Origin: Bradyrhizobium yuanmingense
GTDB lineage: Bacteria > Pseudomonadota > Alphaproteobacteria > Rhizobiales > Xanthobacteraceae
Assembly: GCF_900094575.1 (NCBI RefSeq)
Contig: NZ_FMAE01000003.1
Location: 372,001 to 436,000 of the forward strand
Length of the DNA: 64,000 nucleotides
Direction: 5' to 3'
Part shown: positions 52,859 through 62,426 of the stretch, piece by piece
Layout: each line of letters begins with the position of its first letter
Numbering within the stretch: the first letter of the stretch is position 1
Made by a program: the position numbers and the translations under genes
The notes under the pieces: generated by a model
Databases searched by the model: none
What the model was told of the DNA's origin: nothing
What the model saw: only the letters and a program-made list of their open reading frames with translations

Positions 52859-54583
52859 TTACCGGAACATCTCGGCGGAACGGCCGACGTTAGCCGGCGG
52901 ACGCGGGATCCCAGGATTGGGATTCGGATTGCGCGGCCCGGGCGGCGGCGCCATTTGGCGCGGCGGCGGGGGCTGCGGCGAGCCGAAGCCGAAGAAATCA
53001 CGGAATGTGGGCGTTGCCTGGGCCGGCAGTTGCGGGGCGACCTGCGGCTTCTTCGGCGCGAGCTTTGGCGGTGCGATCGCGGCGGCGGCGCCCGGTGCGC
53101 CCTGAGCCGCCCCGCCGTCCGGCGTCGTTGCCGCCATCGGCGTATCGCCCTTGGCCTGCTCGCGGCCGACTTCCCGGCGCGGCCAGGCATAATCGTCGGC
53201 GCGGCCGGCCGGGGCTGCCAGCGGTTCACCCTTTACCATGGTCTTGGCGGCGAGCGCATCGACGGCGGCGGGACGCGTGCCCGGTCCGCCCAGCAATTGA
53301 TCGGTCGAGATCGAGGCTGCAACCAGCGGCACGATCGGTCCGGCCAACGGCCGCGGCGCGGGCTTGCCCGGCTCGGCGCTGGTGTCGGGCGTCGCGGGCT
53401 CGCTCGGCAGCGCGATCGGGCCGGAGCGTCCGGCAAGCAGACGCGTGATCTCGCGCTCGACATAATGCGCGAGCTTGCGCGCGCCGGCCTTGGTGAAATA
53501 GATGCCGTCGGAGCTGCGAAGCTGGCGGATCTGGCCTTCGAAGTCCGGGCCCTTCTGCAGGAAGCGGCCGGCTTCGTCGACGAAGCCGTCCCATACGTCG
53601 ACATAGGTGATGCCGGCCTTGGCCGCGCCCTCACGGTACAGCGAATCCAGGAACAGCGTGTCCGCGGTGCCCTTCGGTCCGCGGACCGCGGGCAGGCCGA
53701 CCCAGAGCACCGGCACGCCCTTGGTTTTGAGGACGGCCGCGAGCTCCTCGATCTTCTTGCCGTAGAGCTCGACCCAGCGCTCGTCACGGAATTCGTAGAG
53801 GCCGTTCGGATTGCGCGCGGTCTTTTCCGGCGCGGCTGCCGGCGTGTCGGCATTGTCGGCGTCGTCCTGCGGCAGGTCGGCGTCGGCAGGCTTATCGTCC
53901 GGCTTGGCGGCGCTGTCGCCGGGCTTGGCGTCGCCGGGCTTGGCGTCGCTGGGCTTGCCTTGCGGCTTTGCGCGCGCACCCTTGTCGTTCTTCTTATCTT
54001 TGTCCTTCTCCGCGGCCGGCTTGTCGGGTTTGTCGGCGGCCGGCTCGCGGATCGCGACGCGGTCGTTGAGGCCGAGCATGACGACGATCACGTCGGGCTT
54101 TTCGGTCTCGAGAATTCCCTTGGCCGCCGCGGCCCAGTCCGCGGGCTCGCCCTTGGGCTGGTACCTGATCAGGCCGGACGTGGTCTTGTGCTTGCGGATC
54201 ACGCCCATGTCGGGCTGCTCGGCGTAGGCGTCTTCGAGGCCATAGGCGAGCCAGTCGGCCATGGCATCGCCGATCACCAGCACGTTCTTCTCAGGAATCG
54301 TGTCGCGCTTGGCCGGTGCCGGCGCACGCGAAAAATCCTGGCGCGGCGCCTGCGGCGGCGGCTGGAAGGGTGCGAAGAAGTCGCCGCCGAACCATCCGCC
54401 ACCTCCGCCGCCCCGTGGTGGCGGTGGTGGGGCCGAACGCTGCGGCGGACCGCCGAAGCCAGGGAAGTTGAAGAACTGCGCCGAAGCGGGTGCCGCCACC
54501 GACACCAGGATCGCAAGCGCCGTCCCCAGCGCGATCAACGGGCCGGTCTCGGTCAGCGCCTTGAACAGGGACTTCTTCGACAT
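52859..54583 (-). CDS. DUF459 SGNH-fold protein with altered catalytic residues
   Basis: A 574-residue secreted protein. A signal segment covers about 12-35. A Pro/Gly-rich linker follows (about 43-82). The SGNH-like core spans about 100-385. Block I reads VLVIGDAMADW (Ala107 where Ser is usual), block III GLND (171-174) is kept, and block V reads DGIYF (359-363, Tyr where His is usual). Within the core an insert of about 78 residues (181-258) is charged and repetitive (AKPGD units). The tail is Pro/Ala-rich. Function unknown; ligand binding without hydrolysis is possible. Confidence 0.85.
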   Translation of the reverse strand: MSKKSLFKALTETGPLIALGTALAILVSVAAPASAQFFNFPGFGGPPQRSAPPPPPRGGGGGGWFGGDFFAPFQPPPQAPRQDFSRAPAPAKRDTIPEKNVLVIGDAMADWLAYGLEDAYAEQPDMGVIRKHKTTSGLIRYQPKGEPADWAAAAKGILETEKPDVIVVMLGLNDRVAIREPAADKPDKPAAEKDKDKKNDKGARAKPQGKPSDAKPGDAKPGDSAAKPDDKPADADLPQDDADNADTPAAAPEKTARNPNGLYEFRDERWVELYGKKIEELAAVLKTKGVPVLWVGLPAVRGPKGTADTLFLDSLYREGAAKAGITYVDVWDGFVDEAGRFLQKGPDFEGQIRQLRSSDGIYFTKAGARKLAHYVEREITRLLAGRSGPIALPSEPATPDTSAEPGKPAPRPLAGPIVPLVAASISTDQLLGGPGTRPAAVDALAAKTMVKGEPLAAPAGRADDYAWPRREVGREQAKGDTPMAATTPDGGAAQGAPGAAAAIAPPKLAPKKPQVAPQLPAQATPTFRDFFGFGSPQPPPPRQMAPPPGPRNPNPNPGIPRPPANVGRSAEMFR

Positions 54584-54753
54584 GCGATCTCGGGCACGTG
54601 CAATGGGGGATCGAAGTTAGCTCAATATAATAACGGAATCAGGCGCCAAACGGGCAAATTCCATCGCAGATTCTTGTCCATAGACCGGGGAACACCAGTC
54701 CCGGTCAAGGCTGTCAGCCAAAATCCCCCTTCAAGGTTACTTCAGGCGCGATT

Positions 54754-56139
54754 TTACTGCCCGCGCAGCCGGTCCAGCACGTCGGAGGAGGCAAAACCGT
54801 CGGCGGGGACCCCGATCGAGGCCTGGAAATTACGCAGAGCCTCCCTGGTCAGGCCGCCGAATTGGCCGTCCGGGGTGCCCTTGTAGTAGCCGCGCTGAGC
54901 CAGCAGCTGCTGCAGCTCCAGCCGTTCGGTGCGGGACAGCTCGCGCTCCTGCCGCGGCCAGGGCTGCACGAAAGGCTGTCCCCCGCGCAGGCGGTCGGCG
55001 AAATGGCCGATCGCCAGCGCATAGGCTTCCGCCGGGTTGTACTTCATGATGACGCGGTAATTCTGCAGCATCAAAAAGCCCGGTCCCTGCGCGCCGGCGG
55101 GTGCCAGCAGGTAGGCCTTGTCCGCAGGATGCGGGAAGGCCTGGTTGTTCGGACGCTTGAGCCCGAGCTTCTCCCATTGCGCGATCGGCATCGCCTTGGC
55201 GCGGTCGGCCAGCATGTAGTTGAAGCCTTGCGGCACCACGACCTCGTAGCCCCAGGTCTGGCCGGGCTGCCAGCCGTCCTTCTTCAGATTGTTGGCGGTC
55301 GACGCGATCAGGTCGGTCGGATTGTCGACGACGTCGCGCCGGCCGTCGCCGTCGCCGTCCACCGCGAAGCGCTTGAACGCGGTCGGCATGAACTGGGTCG
55401 GGCCGAAGGCGCCGGCCCAGGAGCCGCGCAGCTGCTCCGGACGCAAATCGCCGCGGTTGAGGATCTCCAGCGCGGAGAGGAATTCGTCCTTGAAATAGGC
55501 TTGGCGGCGGCCGATGCAGGCGAGCGTCGCGGTCGATTGCAGCACGCTGCGATCGCCGATCTGCGTCGAGTAATTGGACTCGATGCCCCAGATCGAGGCG
55601 ATGATGTAGCGGTCGACACCGGTGGCCTTTTCGGTGGCGTCGAACTGCGTCTTGTATTTGGCGAGGACCTCGCGGCCCTTGGCGAGGCGGTTGTCGTTCA
55701 CCAGGATGTCGAGATAGGCCCAGATCGACTTGGTGAATTCCGGCTGCGAATCCATGAGGTCCATGATGCGCAGGTCGGGTGAGAGCCCGGCGGTGAAGCG
55801 CTGAAAGTTCTCCTGCGTGACGCCGCGTCGTGCGGCATCGGGCCACATCGCAGCGACGCAATTGTTGAAATTGCCGGCAGCCTCGCGGATCGCGGCGGCC
55901 GTCATCAAGGGATGGCCGGAGGCGCCGTCCTCGCCGCTCCACGGCAATGGACCCGTCGGCGCGCCGCTCGGGCCAGGTGTGGGTTGCGCCGGTGCCGGGT
56001 TCGATCCCGAGAAGATGCCGCCGAACAGGTTGGACAGGCCGTTCTGCGCCTGGGCGTGTGCGCCGGCCGGCAGCAGCAAAGCGGCCGCAACGACCGCGCC
56101 GCCAGCCCGTGTCGCCAGTCCCGCCATTGATTGCATCAT
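54754..56139 (-). CDS. Lytic murein transglycosylase with peptidoglycan-binding domain
   Basis: A 461-residue secreted enzyme that cleaves peptidoglycan to 1,6-anhydro products. A signal peptide covers about 1-29 (LLPAGAHA^Q). The SLT/MltB-type domain spans about 86-385 with catalytic Glu187 in WGIESNYS. SWAGAFGPTQFMPTAFKRFAVDGDGDGR is also typical (split as SWAGAFGPTQFMP and DGDGDGR). A peptidoglycan-binding domain lies at about 400-458. The start is ATG 56139. galU is divergent, with 205 bp between them. Confidence 0.93.
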   Translation of the reverse strand: MMQSMAGLATRAGGAVVAAALLLPAGAHAQAQNGLSNLFGGIFSGSNPAPAQPTPGPSGAPTGPLPWSGEDGASGHPLMTAAAIREAAGNFNNCVAAMWPDAARRGVTQENFQRFTAGLSPDLRIMDLMDSQPEFTKSIWAYLDILVNDNRLAKGREVLAKYKTQFDATEKATGVDRYIIASIWGIESNYSTQIGDRSVLQSTATLACIGRRQAYFKDEFLSALEILNRGDLRPEQLRGSWAGAFGPTQFMPTAFKRFAVDGDGDGRRDVVDNPTDLIASTANNLKKDGWQPGQTWGYEVVVPQGFNYMLADRAKAMPIAQWEKLGLKRPNNQAFPHPADKAYLLAPAGAQGPGFLMLQNYRVIMKYNPAEAYALAIGHFADRLRGGQPFVQPWPRQERELSRTERLELQQLLAQRGYYKGTPDGQFGGLTREALRNFQASIGVPADGFASSDVLDRLRGQ

Positions 56140-56344
56140 GTTCCACCCGTCGGCCTGAAAAACCCGCCACAGGAGGCCTGGTTAGCGTTGCCAATAGCTT
56201 AACAAAGGTGAAATTTTGGTGGCGGCCTTTTTCTTAACTCCGTCGGGGCGAGGCCCCACATCCGCCTTTGTTGGCGGCTGCAAACAGGCTAGCAAGGATG
56301 CCATTGCTCCCGTCCCATGTGCCCCAAGGTATTCGATCGATCCC

Positions 56345-57220
56345 ATGAAGATTCGCAAAGCCGTATTCCCCGTCGCCGGCCTCGGCACCCGCGTTTTGCC
56401 TGCCACCAAGGCGATGCCGAAGGAAATGCTGACCATCGTCGACAAGCCGCTGATCCAATACGTCTATGACGAGGCGAAGGAAGCCGGCATCGAGCACTTC
56501 GTCTTCGTCACCGGCCGCAACAAAAATGTCATCGAGGATCATTTCGACCGGATGTTCGAGCTCGACACGACGCTGGCCGCGCGCGGCAAGAAAGCCGAGC
56601 AGGACATCCTGGCGCAGAACCAGCCCGAGGCCGGCGCGGTCAGCTTCACCCGCCAGCAGGCGCCGCTCGGCCTCGGCCACGCGGTCTGGTGCGCGCGCGA
56701 CATCGTCGGCAACGAGCCGTTCGCCGTGGTGCTGCCGGACGAGCTCGTGCTCAACACGCCCGGCTGCCTGAAGCAGATGATCGAAATGGCGTCCTCGCTC
56801 GGCGAGAAATCCAATCTGATCGCGGTCGAGGCGGTGCCCGATCACCTGACCCATCAATACGGCATCTGCGGCGTAGGCAAGCGCAACGGCAAGATGTTCG
56901 AGGTCGACGGCATGGTCGAGAAGCCGGCCAAGGGCACCGCGCCCTCCAACCTTTCGATCACCGGCCGCTACATCCTGCAGCCGGAGATCTTCAAGATCCT
57001 GGAGACCCAGGAGCGCGGCGCCGGCGGCGAGATCCAGCTCACCGACGCCATGATCGGGCTTGCCAAGACGCAGAAATTCTACGGCGTCGAGTTCGAGGGC
57101 GAGCGCCATGATTGCGGCTCCAAGCCCGGCTTCCTGCGCGCCAACATCGCCTATGGCTTGAAGCGCCCGGAATTGCGCGACGGGCTGGTCGCGGAGATGA
57201 AGAAGTATCTGGGGCAGTAG
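56345..57220 (+). CDS. galU: UTP-glucose-1-phosphate uridylyltransferase
   Basis: A 291-residue enzyme that makes UDP-glucose for glucans, exopolysaccharide and LPS. Features: FPVAGLGTRVLPATKAMPKEML (split as FPVAGLGTR and ATKAMPKEML, about 7-29), FVTGRNKNVIEDHFD, GLGHAVWCAR and GRYILQPEIFKIL. Start ATG 56345; the longer frame from 56216 runs across the divergent promoter region. A repeat follows. Confidence 0.96.
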   Translation: MKIRKAVFPVAGLGTRVLPATKAMPKEMLTIVDKPLIQYVYDEAKEAGIEHFVFVTGRNKNVIEDHFDRMFELDTTLAARGKKAEQDILAQNQPEAGAVSFTRQQAPLGLGHAVWCARDIVGNEPFAVVLPDELVLNTPGCLKQMIEMASSLGEKSNLIAVEAVPDHLTHQYGICGVGKRNGKMFEVDGMVEKPAKGTAPSNLSITGRYILQPEIFKILETQERGAGGEIQLTDAMIGLAKTQKFYGVEFEGERHDCGSKPGFLRANIAYGLKRPELRDGLVAEMKKYLGQ

Positions 57221-57227
57221 CGAGCCG

Positions 57228-57318
57228 CTCGTCATTGCGAGCGAAGCGAAGCAATCCAGAATCCTTCCGCTGAGGAAGTCTGGATTGCTTCGTCGCAAGA
57301 GCTCCTCGCAATGACGAG
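57228..57318. repeat. Palindromic repeat of 'CGTCATTGCGAGCGAAGCGAAGCAATCC' type
   Basis: The left part starts CTCGTCATTGCGAGCGAAGC and includes AAGCAATCCAGA. The right part is a near reverse complement, TCTGGATTGCTTCG to CTCGCAATGACGAG. This kind of element is, from memory, common in intergenic DNA of several proteobacteria. It lies between convergent galU and the diguanylate cyclase gene. Confidence 0.75.
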
Positions 57319-57332
57319 AGCGAGAGACCGCC

Positions 57333-58829
57333 TCACGCCACCAACGACAGCTGCGGCAGGCTCGCCACCACCGACTGGTTGCGCCCGCCGGCCTTGGCGG
57401 CGTAGAGCGCCTTGTCGGCGGCGGCAACCAGCATCGGCCAATCCATGCCGGCATTCGGGACCAGGCTGGCGATGCCGCAGGACACGGTCGACATCGCCTG
57501 CTCGTGGGACCAGCCCTGCACCTTGCGGCGGATCGTCTCCGCCACCTTGAAGGCCTCGGCGGCGGAGGTGTTCGGCAGCAGCACGGCGAATTCCTCGCCG
57601 CCATAGCGCGCCGCGCAATCGCCGGCGCGGCTCACCGAATCGGAAATGCAGATGGCGATGCCGACCAGCACCTGATCGCCGGCCTGATGGCCGAACGTGT
57701 CGTTGTAGGCCTTGAAGTGATCGGTATCGATCATGAGCAGCGCGATCGGCGCCTTCTGGCGCATGGCGCGCCGCCATTCGACGTCGATTACGGAATCGAA
57801 TTTGCGGCGGTTTTTCAAGCCCGTGAGCGCGTCGGTCGTCGCCAACTCCTCGAGCTTGCGCTCGGCCTCGGCGCGCCGGCCGATCTCGCGCGCGAGCACG
57901 AGGGTCGATCCCAGCACGAACAGGATGAGCGCCAGCACCACGGTGCCGATGCGGAGCGCCTCCCTTTGCCAGAGTGCGAACACCGCGGCCAAAGGCTTGC
58001 CGGCGACCACGAACAGCGGACCATTGTTCTTGCTGCGGACATAGAGCCGCGGCGTCGCATCGACCGGGCCCTGTCCCGAATAGGCGGCGCCGACCCTGAG
58101 ATTGTCGGCCTTCCAGTTCTGACGGTCGTTCAGGTTCGTGCCGATGATGTCGAGATCGAACGGTCGCCGCATGATGATGGTGCGGTCGCGCTTGAGCACG
58201 GTGATGGTGTCCTCAGGGTCGAGGTTGAGCCGATCGAACAGCTCGTGGAAATAGCTGAAGCGGATCGAGCCGGCGACGACGCCCATGAAGCCGCCGTCAG
58301 CGTCACTGATGCGCCGGCTCAGCACGATCGAGTAGGCGCCGCGAAACAGCATGGGACGGCTGATGAACAGCTCCGTGCCGGGATTATCCCGGTGGACCTT
58401 GAAGTAGTCCTCCTCGCTGCGGTCCTCGGGCAGGGGATCGAGCGTGGAGGCATCGATGGTCAGCCGGCCCTCGGCGTCGAACACCTGGATGGCGCCGAAA
58501 TGCTTGGCGGTGGTCGCGTGGTCGAACAGGATCAGGTGACGGATCGTCTTTGAGACCGTCGCCAACTCGGGCAGCAGCATGTTGCTGGCCACCGCCTTCA
58601 GCGACAAATCGTAGATCTCGACGTTGCGGCTGACGTCGGACTCGATCGTGGTCGCGAGGTTCTCCAGCGTCTGGCGGGCGAGTGCCTCCTCGCCGCGGCG
58701 CATGTCGAGCATGACGTTGACGCAAATGGCGGAAAAGCCGATCACCGTCACCACGGACGAGATGATCAGCAGCTTCGCCGAAATCCGCCACGGCCGGCGG
58801 GCCGCAACGTCGCGCCATCCAGAGAACAT
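57333..58829 (-). CDS. Membrane-bound diguanylate cyclase (dCache-GGDEF)
   Basis: A 498-residue protein. The first membrane helix (about 16-40), a periplasmic Cache-type sensor (about 45-280), a second helix (about 288-312) and a GGDEF domain (about 330-490) follow. The active site reads GGEEF, an active variant, with the inhibitory-site RAGD exactly five residues upstream. It makes cyclic di-GMP and can be feedback-inhibited. AGGAG lies 7 bp before ATG 58829. Confidence 0.93.
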   Translation of the reverse strand: MFSGWRDVAARRPWRISAKLLIISSVVTVIGFSAICVNVMLDMRRGEEALARQTLENLATTIESDVSRNVEIYDLSLKAVASNMLLPELATVSKTIRHLILFDHATTAKHFGAIQVFDAEGRLTIDASTLDPLPEDRSEEDYFKVHRDNPGTELFISRPMLFRGAYSIVLSRRISDADGGFMGVVAGSIRFSYFHELFDRLNLDPEDTITVLKRDRTIIMRRPFDLDIIGTNLNDRQNWKADNLRVGAAYSGQGPVDATPRLYVRSKNNGPLFVVAGKPLAAVFALWQREALRIGTVVLALILFVLGSTLVLAREIGRRAEAERKLEELATTDALTGLKNRRKFDSVIDVEWRRAMRQKAPIALLMIDTDHFKAYNDTFGHQAGDQVLVGIAICISDSVSRAGDCAARYGGEEFAVLLPNTSAAEAFKVAETIRRKVQGWSHEQAMSTVSCGIASLVPNAGMDWPMLVAAADKALYAAKAGGRNQSVVASLPQLSLVA

Positions 58830-58973
58830 TGTTCGCTCCTGTCCATAGTGGATGCGCCCGAAAGCTTGCGTAGTGTTTAAGCCGCGACGGCGCTGCCGCA
58901 ATGAGTTAAGAATCGGTTTATGCGGCTGACGGTTTTGAGCAGCCTGACCTTCGCCCAGGACGAGAGGACGAGT

Positions 58974-59237
58974 GTGAACGACTACGACGCGTTGCGCGAT
59001 TATCTGCTGCGGCAGAAGCAGGAGGAGTTCGTGCTGAGCTTCGAGCAGATCGAGGAGATCATCGGCGCGGCGCTGCCGCGCGCGGCCCAGCGCGCCTCAT
59101 GGTGGGACAGCCTGCGCAGCCCCGACATCCAGATGCCGCAACGCGAAGCCTGCCTCGCCGCCGGCTTCGTGGCAACGCGCATGCCGGACGGCCAGAGCGT
59201 ACGGTTCAGGAAGCAGAAGGGTGAGCGGCGGCGATAG
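58974..59237 (+). CDS. Small protein of unknown function (DUF7662-like)
   Basis: An 87-residue protein. NDYDALRDYLLRQKQEEFVLSF (split as NDYDALRDYLLR and EEFVLSFEQIEEIIGAALP, about 2-38), the ASWWDSLRSPD centre and CLAAGFVATRMPDGQSVRFRK resemble small DNA/nucleotide-binding-like proteins that I know as DUF7662. The GTG at 58974 has AGGACGAG upstream; ATG 58920 would add 18 residues that look unrelated. Function unknown. Confidence 0.7.
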   Translation: MNDYDALRDYLLRQKQEEFVLSFEQIEEIIGAALPRAAQRASWWDSLRSPDIQMPQREACLAAGFVATRMPDGQSVRFRKQKGERRR

Positions 59238-59243
59238 TGCGTG

Positions 59244-59396
59244 ACTTCCCTTCTCCCCTTGCGGGAGAAGGTGGCGCGAAGCGCCGGATGAGGGGTATGT
59301 CTCCGCGCATTCAGATGGATTTGGACGTGGGGAGAGATACCCCTCACCCCCGCTCGCTTGCGAGCGGACCCTCTCCCGCAAGGGGAGAGGGGAAGA
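59244..59396. repeat. Palindromic repeat of 'CCCTTCTCCCCTTGCGGGAGAAGG' type
   Basis: The left end carries TCTCCCCTTGCGGGAGA, the right end CTCTCCCGCAAGGGGAGAG. The centre holds GATGAGGGGTATG against ATACCCCTCACC, so it is a large imperfect stem of about 150 bp. It separates a small plus-strand gene from the convergent EAL protein gene and abuts its stop codon. Confidence 0.75.
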
Positions 59397-62273
59397 TCAG
59401 CTCGCAGCTTCCAGCCGCACTTCCGTGAGCAGCCGCATCGCCGCGTCCGCGTCCATCGGCTCGCCGAAGGCAAAACCTTGCGCGTATTCGCAGCCCATCT
59501 GGTAGAGCTCGACGGCGTCCGAATCGGTCTCGGCGCCTTCGGCGACGACGTCCATGCCGAGGTCATGCGCGAGCGCGATGATCGACTTCAGGATCACGGG
59601 GCGGGTGCCGCGGCTGGTGGTGCGTACGAACGATTGGTCGATCTTGATAGTGTCGAACGGGAAGCGCTGCAGATAGGCCAGCGAGGAGTGGCCTGTGCCG
59701 AAATCGTCGAGCGACAGCCCGGTGCCGAGCTCGCGGATCCGGGTCAACATCTGGGCTGCGTGCTCCGGATTCTCCATCACCAGCGATTCCGTCAGCTCGA
59801 GCTTGAGCGTGCCGCGCGCCACCGAGGAGCGCGACAGCACGGTACGGACATCGTGAATCAAATCGTGGCGCAGCAGCTGCCGCGAGGAGACGTTGACGGA
59901 AGCGAAGATCGGCTCGCGCGAGCGCATCGCCCGCTGCCACACCGAAAGCTGCTTGGCGGTCTGGTCGAGCACGAACATGCCGAGGTCGACGATCAACCCG
60001 GTCTCCTCGGCGATGGTGATGAACTCGGAGGGCGCCATGCGTCCGAGCTTCGGGTGGTCCCAGCGCGCCAGGGCCTCGAAACCGGCGATGGAGCGATCCT
60101 CCAGCCGCACGATCGGCTGGTACAGGATCGTGATCTCTTGGCGCTCGATGGCACGGCGCAACTCGCTCTCCAGCGTCAGGCGGTCGGTCTTGCGCGCCCG
60201 CATCGCCGGCTTGTAGACGTCGATGCGGTCGCCGCCGATCCGCTTGGAGTGATACATCGCCAGCTCGGCGTCCTTGATGATCTCGTCCGTGAGCTGGGTT
60301 TGCGGATCGGACAGCGCGAGGCCGATCGACGCGGTGAGGAAGATCTCGCGGTCGTTGAAGGCGATCGGCGCGCGGATGGTCTTGCGGATGGTCTCGGCGA
60401 AAGCGGTGATGCGGGCCGGGTCCTGCTCCGACAGCAGGATCAGGCCGAATTGGTCGCCGGCCATCCGCGCCAGCGTGTCCTGCGGCTTCAGGATGCGGGT
60501 GAGGCGGCGCGCCAGCGTGAGCAGGATGGAATCGCCGACCGCGATCCCGACGGAATCGTTGACCTGCTTGAAGCGGTCGAGGTCGATCACCATCAGCGTC
60601 GGCCGCAGCGTCGGCATGGTCTTGGCGAAATGCGCGACCGCGCCCAGCCGGTCCATGAACAGTTTTCGGTTGGGCAGGCCGGTGAGATTGTCATGCACGG
60701 AATCGTGCAGCAGGCGCTCCTCGGCGTTGCGCAGCTCGGTGACGTCAGTGAGCGTGCCGACCACGCGCGAGACCTCGCCGTCCGAGCCGACCACCGGGCG
60801 CGCCTTGAGCGCGAACCACATGAAGTGGCCGTCCGGCGTGCGCAGACGGAAATCCTGCACCAGGCGGCCGCGGCGCTGGTCGAGCACGCTGTCGAGCGCG
60901 GCGCGGAAACGGTCCTGGTCGAGCGGATGCAGTACTTCTAACCAGGAGGCGGCCGGGCCTTCCAGCGTCCCGCGCTTCAGCCCGAGCAGGGCTTCGGTCT
61001 CGGGACTGGTGAACACCTTGTCGGCGGAGACGTCCCAGTCCCAGATCAGGTCGCCGGAGCCGGCCAGCGCCAAGGCGCGCCGCTCGATGTCGGAGACGAC
61101 GCCCGTGCTGGCGCCGCCGCCGGCAAAGGCGTGCTGCATCACCGTAAAGCCGATCAGCATCACGATCAGCACGAGGCCGCCGAGCAGGGCCGGGCCGACG
61201 ATGTCGTTGGTGACCGAGCCCGCCACCGTCATGCCGGCCGCGACCACCCAGACCACGAGGAGGAACCAGGTCGGGATCAAGAGCACGGCGCGGTCGAAGC
61301 CGTGGGTGGAGAGATAGACGATCAGCGCGAAGCCGGCGAAGGCGATCAGCACCAGCGAGATGCGGGCGATGCCGGAGGCCACCGCCGGGTCGAACAGCGC
61401 GAGCGCCACCAGCGAGCCGAGGAACGCGAGCCAGCCGACCGTGATGTGCGAATAGCGCACGTGCCAGCGGCTGAGATTGAGATAGGCGAACAGGAACACC
61501 AGGAGTGTCGCCGCCAGGATCGCTTCGCCCGCCGCGCGCCAGATGCGCTCGGCGTTGTTCGACATGTCGAGCACCTTGCCCCAGAAGCCGAAGTCGACGC
61601 CGATATAGACCAGCACCGCCCAGGCCAGCGCCGCCGCGGCCGGGAACATGATGCTGCCCTTCACCACGAACAGGATGGTCAGCACCAAGGCAAGCAAGCC
61701 GGAGATGCCGATCACGATGCCCTGGTACAGCGTGAAGGAGTTGACCTTGTCCTTGTAGGCTTCCGGCTCCCACAGGTAGAGCTGCGGCAGCTTGTCGGTG
61801 CGCAGCTCCGCAACGAAGGTGACGACGGCGCCGGGGTCGAGCGTGATGCGGAACACGTCCGCGGTGGCGCTTTCCTGCCGTTCCGGGCGGTCGCCGATCG
61901 AGGGCGTGATGGTCGCGATGCGCGACAGGCCGAGGTCGGGCCACAGCAATCCCGAGGAGACGATGCGATAGTGCGGAGCGACGATCAGGCGATCGAGCTG
62001 GTCGTCGGTGTTGTTGGCGAGCGCGAACACCACCCAGTTCTGTCCGCCCTCGCGGGCGCGCACCTCGATGCGGCGGACGATGCCGTCGGTGCCGGGTGCG
62101 GTGGAGACCTGGATACGATCGGCATCGCTGCGCTGATGCTCGAGCACGCCGGTGAGGTCGATCGCGGGCGCGTCGCTACGGACGCTGACGGCGTCGAGCG
62201 CGCGCGCAGGATACGCGGCGACAAGAATCATGAGGCCCAGCGCGATGGGCGCGAGGCACCTGATCAGACGCAA
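59397..62273 (-). CDS. Membrane PAS-GGDEF-EAL protein, predicted cyclic-di-GMP phosphodiesterase
   Basis: A 958-residue protein. A signal/first helix (about 1-25) and periplasmic domain (about 26-180) precede about seven hydrophobic segments (about 182-380). PAS follows (about 395-515), then GGDEF-like (about 525-685) and EAL (about 695-945). The GGDEF motif is degenerate (MAGDQF), so cyclase activity is unlikely. The EAL part is complete: EALARW, NVSSRQL, ELTES, DDFGTG, KIDQSF and AEGAE. It probably degrades c-di-GMP in response to a signal. The start is TTG 62273, next to the signal; uncertain. Confidence 0.9.
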   Translation of the reverse strand: MRLIRCLAPIALGLMILVAAYPARALDAVSVRSDAPAIDLTGVLEHQRSDADRIQVSTAPGTDGIVRRIEVRAREGGQNWVVFALANNTDDQLDRLIVAPHYRIVSSGLLWPDLGLSRIATITPSIGDRPERQESATADVFRITLDPGAVVTFVAELRTDKLPQLYLWEPEAYKDKVNSFTLYQGIVIGISGLLALVLTILFVVKGSIMFPAAAALAWAVLVYIGVDFGFWGKVLDMSNNAERIWRAAGEAILAATLLVFLFAYLNLSRWHVRYSHITVGWLAFLGSLVALALFDPAVASGIARISLVLIAFAGFALIVYLSTHGFDRAVLLIPTWFLLVVWVVAAGMTVAGSVTNDIVGPALLGGLVLIVMLIGFTVMQHAFAGGGASTGVVSDIERRALALAGSGDLIWDWDVSADKVFTSPETEALLGLKRGTLEGPAASWLEVLHPLDQDRFRAALDSVLDQRRGRLVQDFRLRTPDGHFMWFALKARPVVGSDGEVSRVVGTLTDVTELRNAEERLLHDSVHDNLTGLPNRKLFMDRLGAVAHFAKTMPTLRPTLMVIDLDRFKQVNDSVGIAVGDSILLTLARRLTRILKPQDTLARMAGDQFGLILLSEQDPARITAFAETIRKTIRAPIAFNDREIFLTASIGLALSDPQTQLTDEIIKDAELAMYHSKRIGGDRIDVYKPAMRARKTDRLTLESELRRAIERQEITILYQPIVRLEDRSIAGFEALARWDHPKLGRMAPSEFITIAEETGLIVDLGMFVLDQTAKQLSVWQRAMRSREPIFASVNVSSRQLLRHDLIHDVRTVLSRSSVARGTLKLELTESLVMENPEHAAQMLTRIRELGTGLSLDDFGTGHSSLAYLQRFPFDTIKIDQSFVRTTSRGTRPVILKSIIALAHDLGMDVVAEGAETDSDAVELYQMGCEYAQGFAFGEPMDADAAMRLLTEVRLEAAS

Positions 62274-62426
62274 GGTCAGTTCTCCGCGTTCGACGCAAAC
62301 TCGTCAGTGCAAGGCAAATCTAGAAGGCGATTTCTGACCGGACCGATGCGGTTCGGTGCGTCGCGATAGATGCCACGAAAGCGAGGAAAATCAAAGGGTT
62401 TCCGGCTTGCCCTGTCGGCCAGCGGC

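Noticed and set aside
52955..54886. A 643-codon plus-strand frame opposite the DUF459 gene
   Set aside because: An antisense shadow: low-complexity Arg/Gly/Leu product, no start signal, and it runs past the true gene start.
57228..59396. Repeats considered as CRISPR
   Set aside because: They are single, mutually different palindromes without regular spacers and no cas genes are present.
59358..60941. A 527-codon plus-strand frame opposite the EAL protein gene
   Set aside because: Antisense shadow with His/Asp/Gly-rich composition; the minus-strand EAL motifs are intact.
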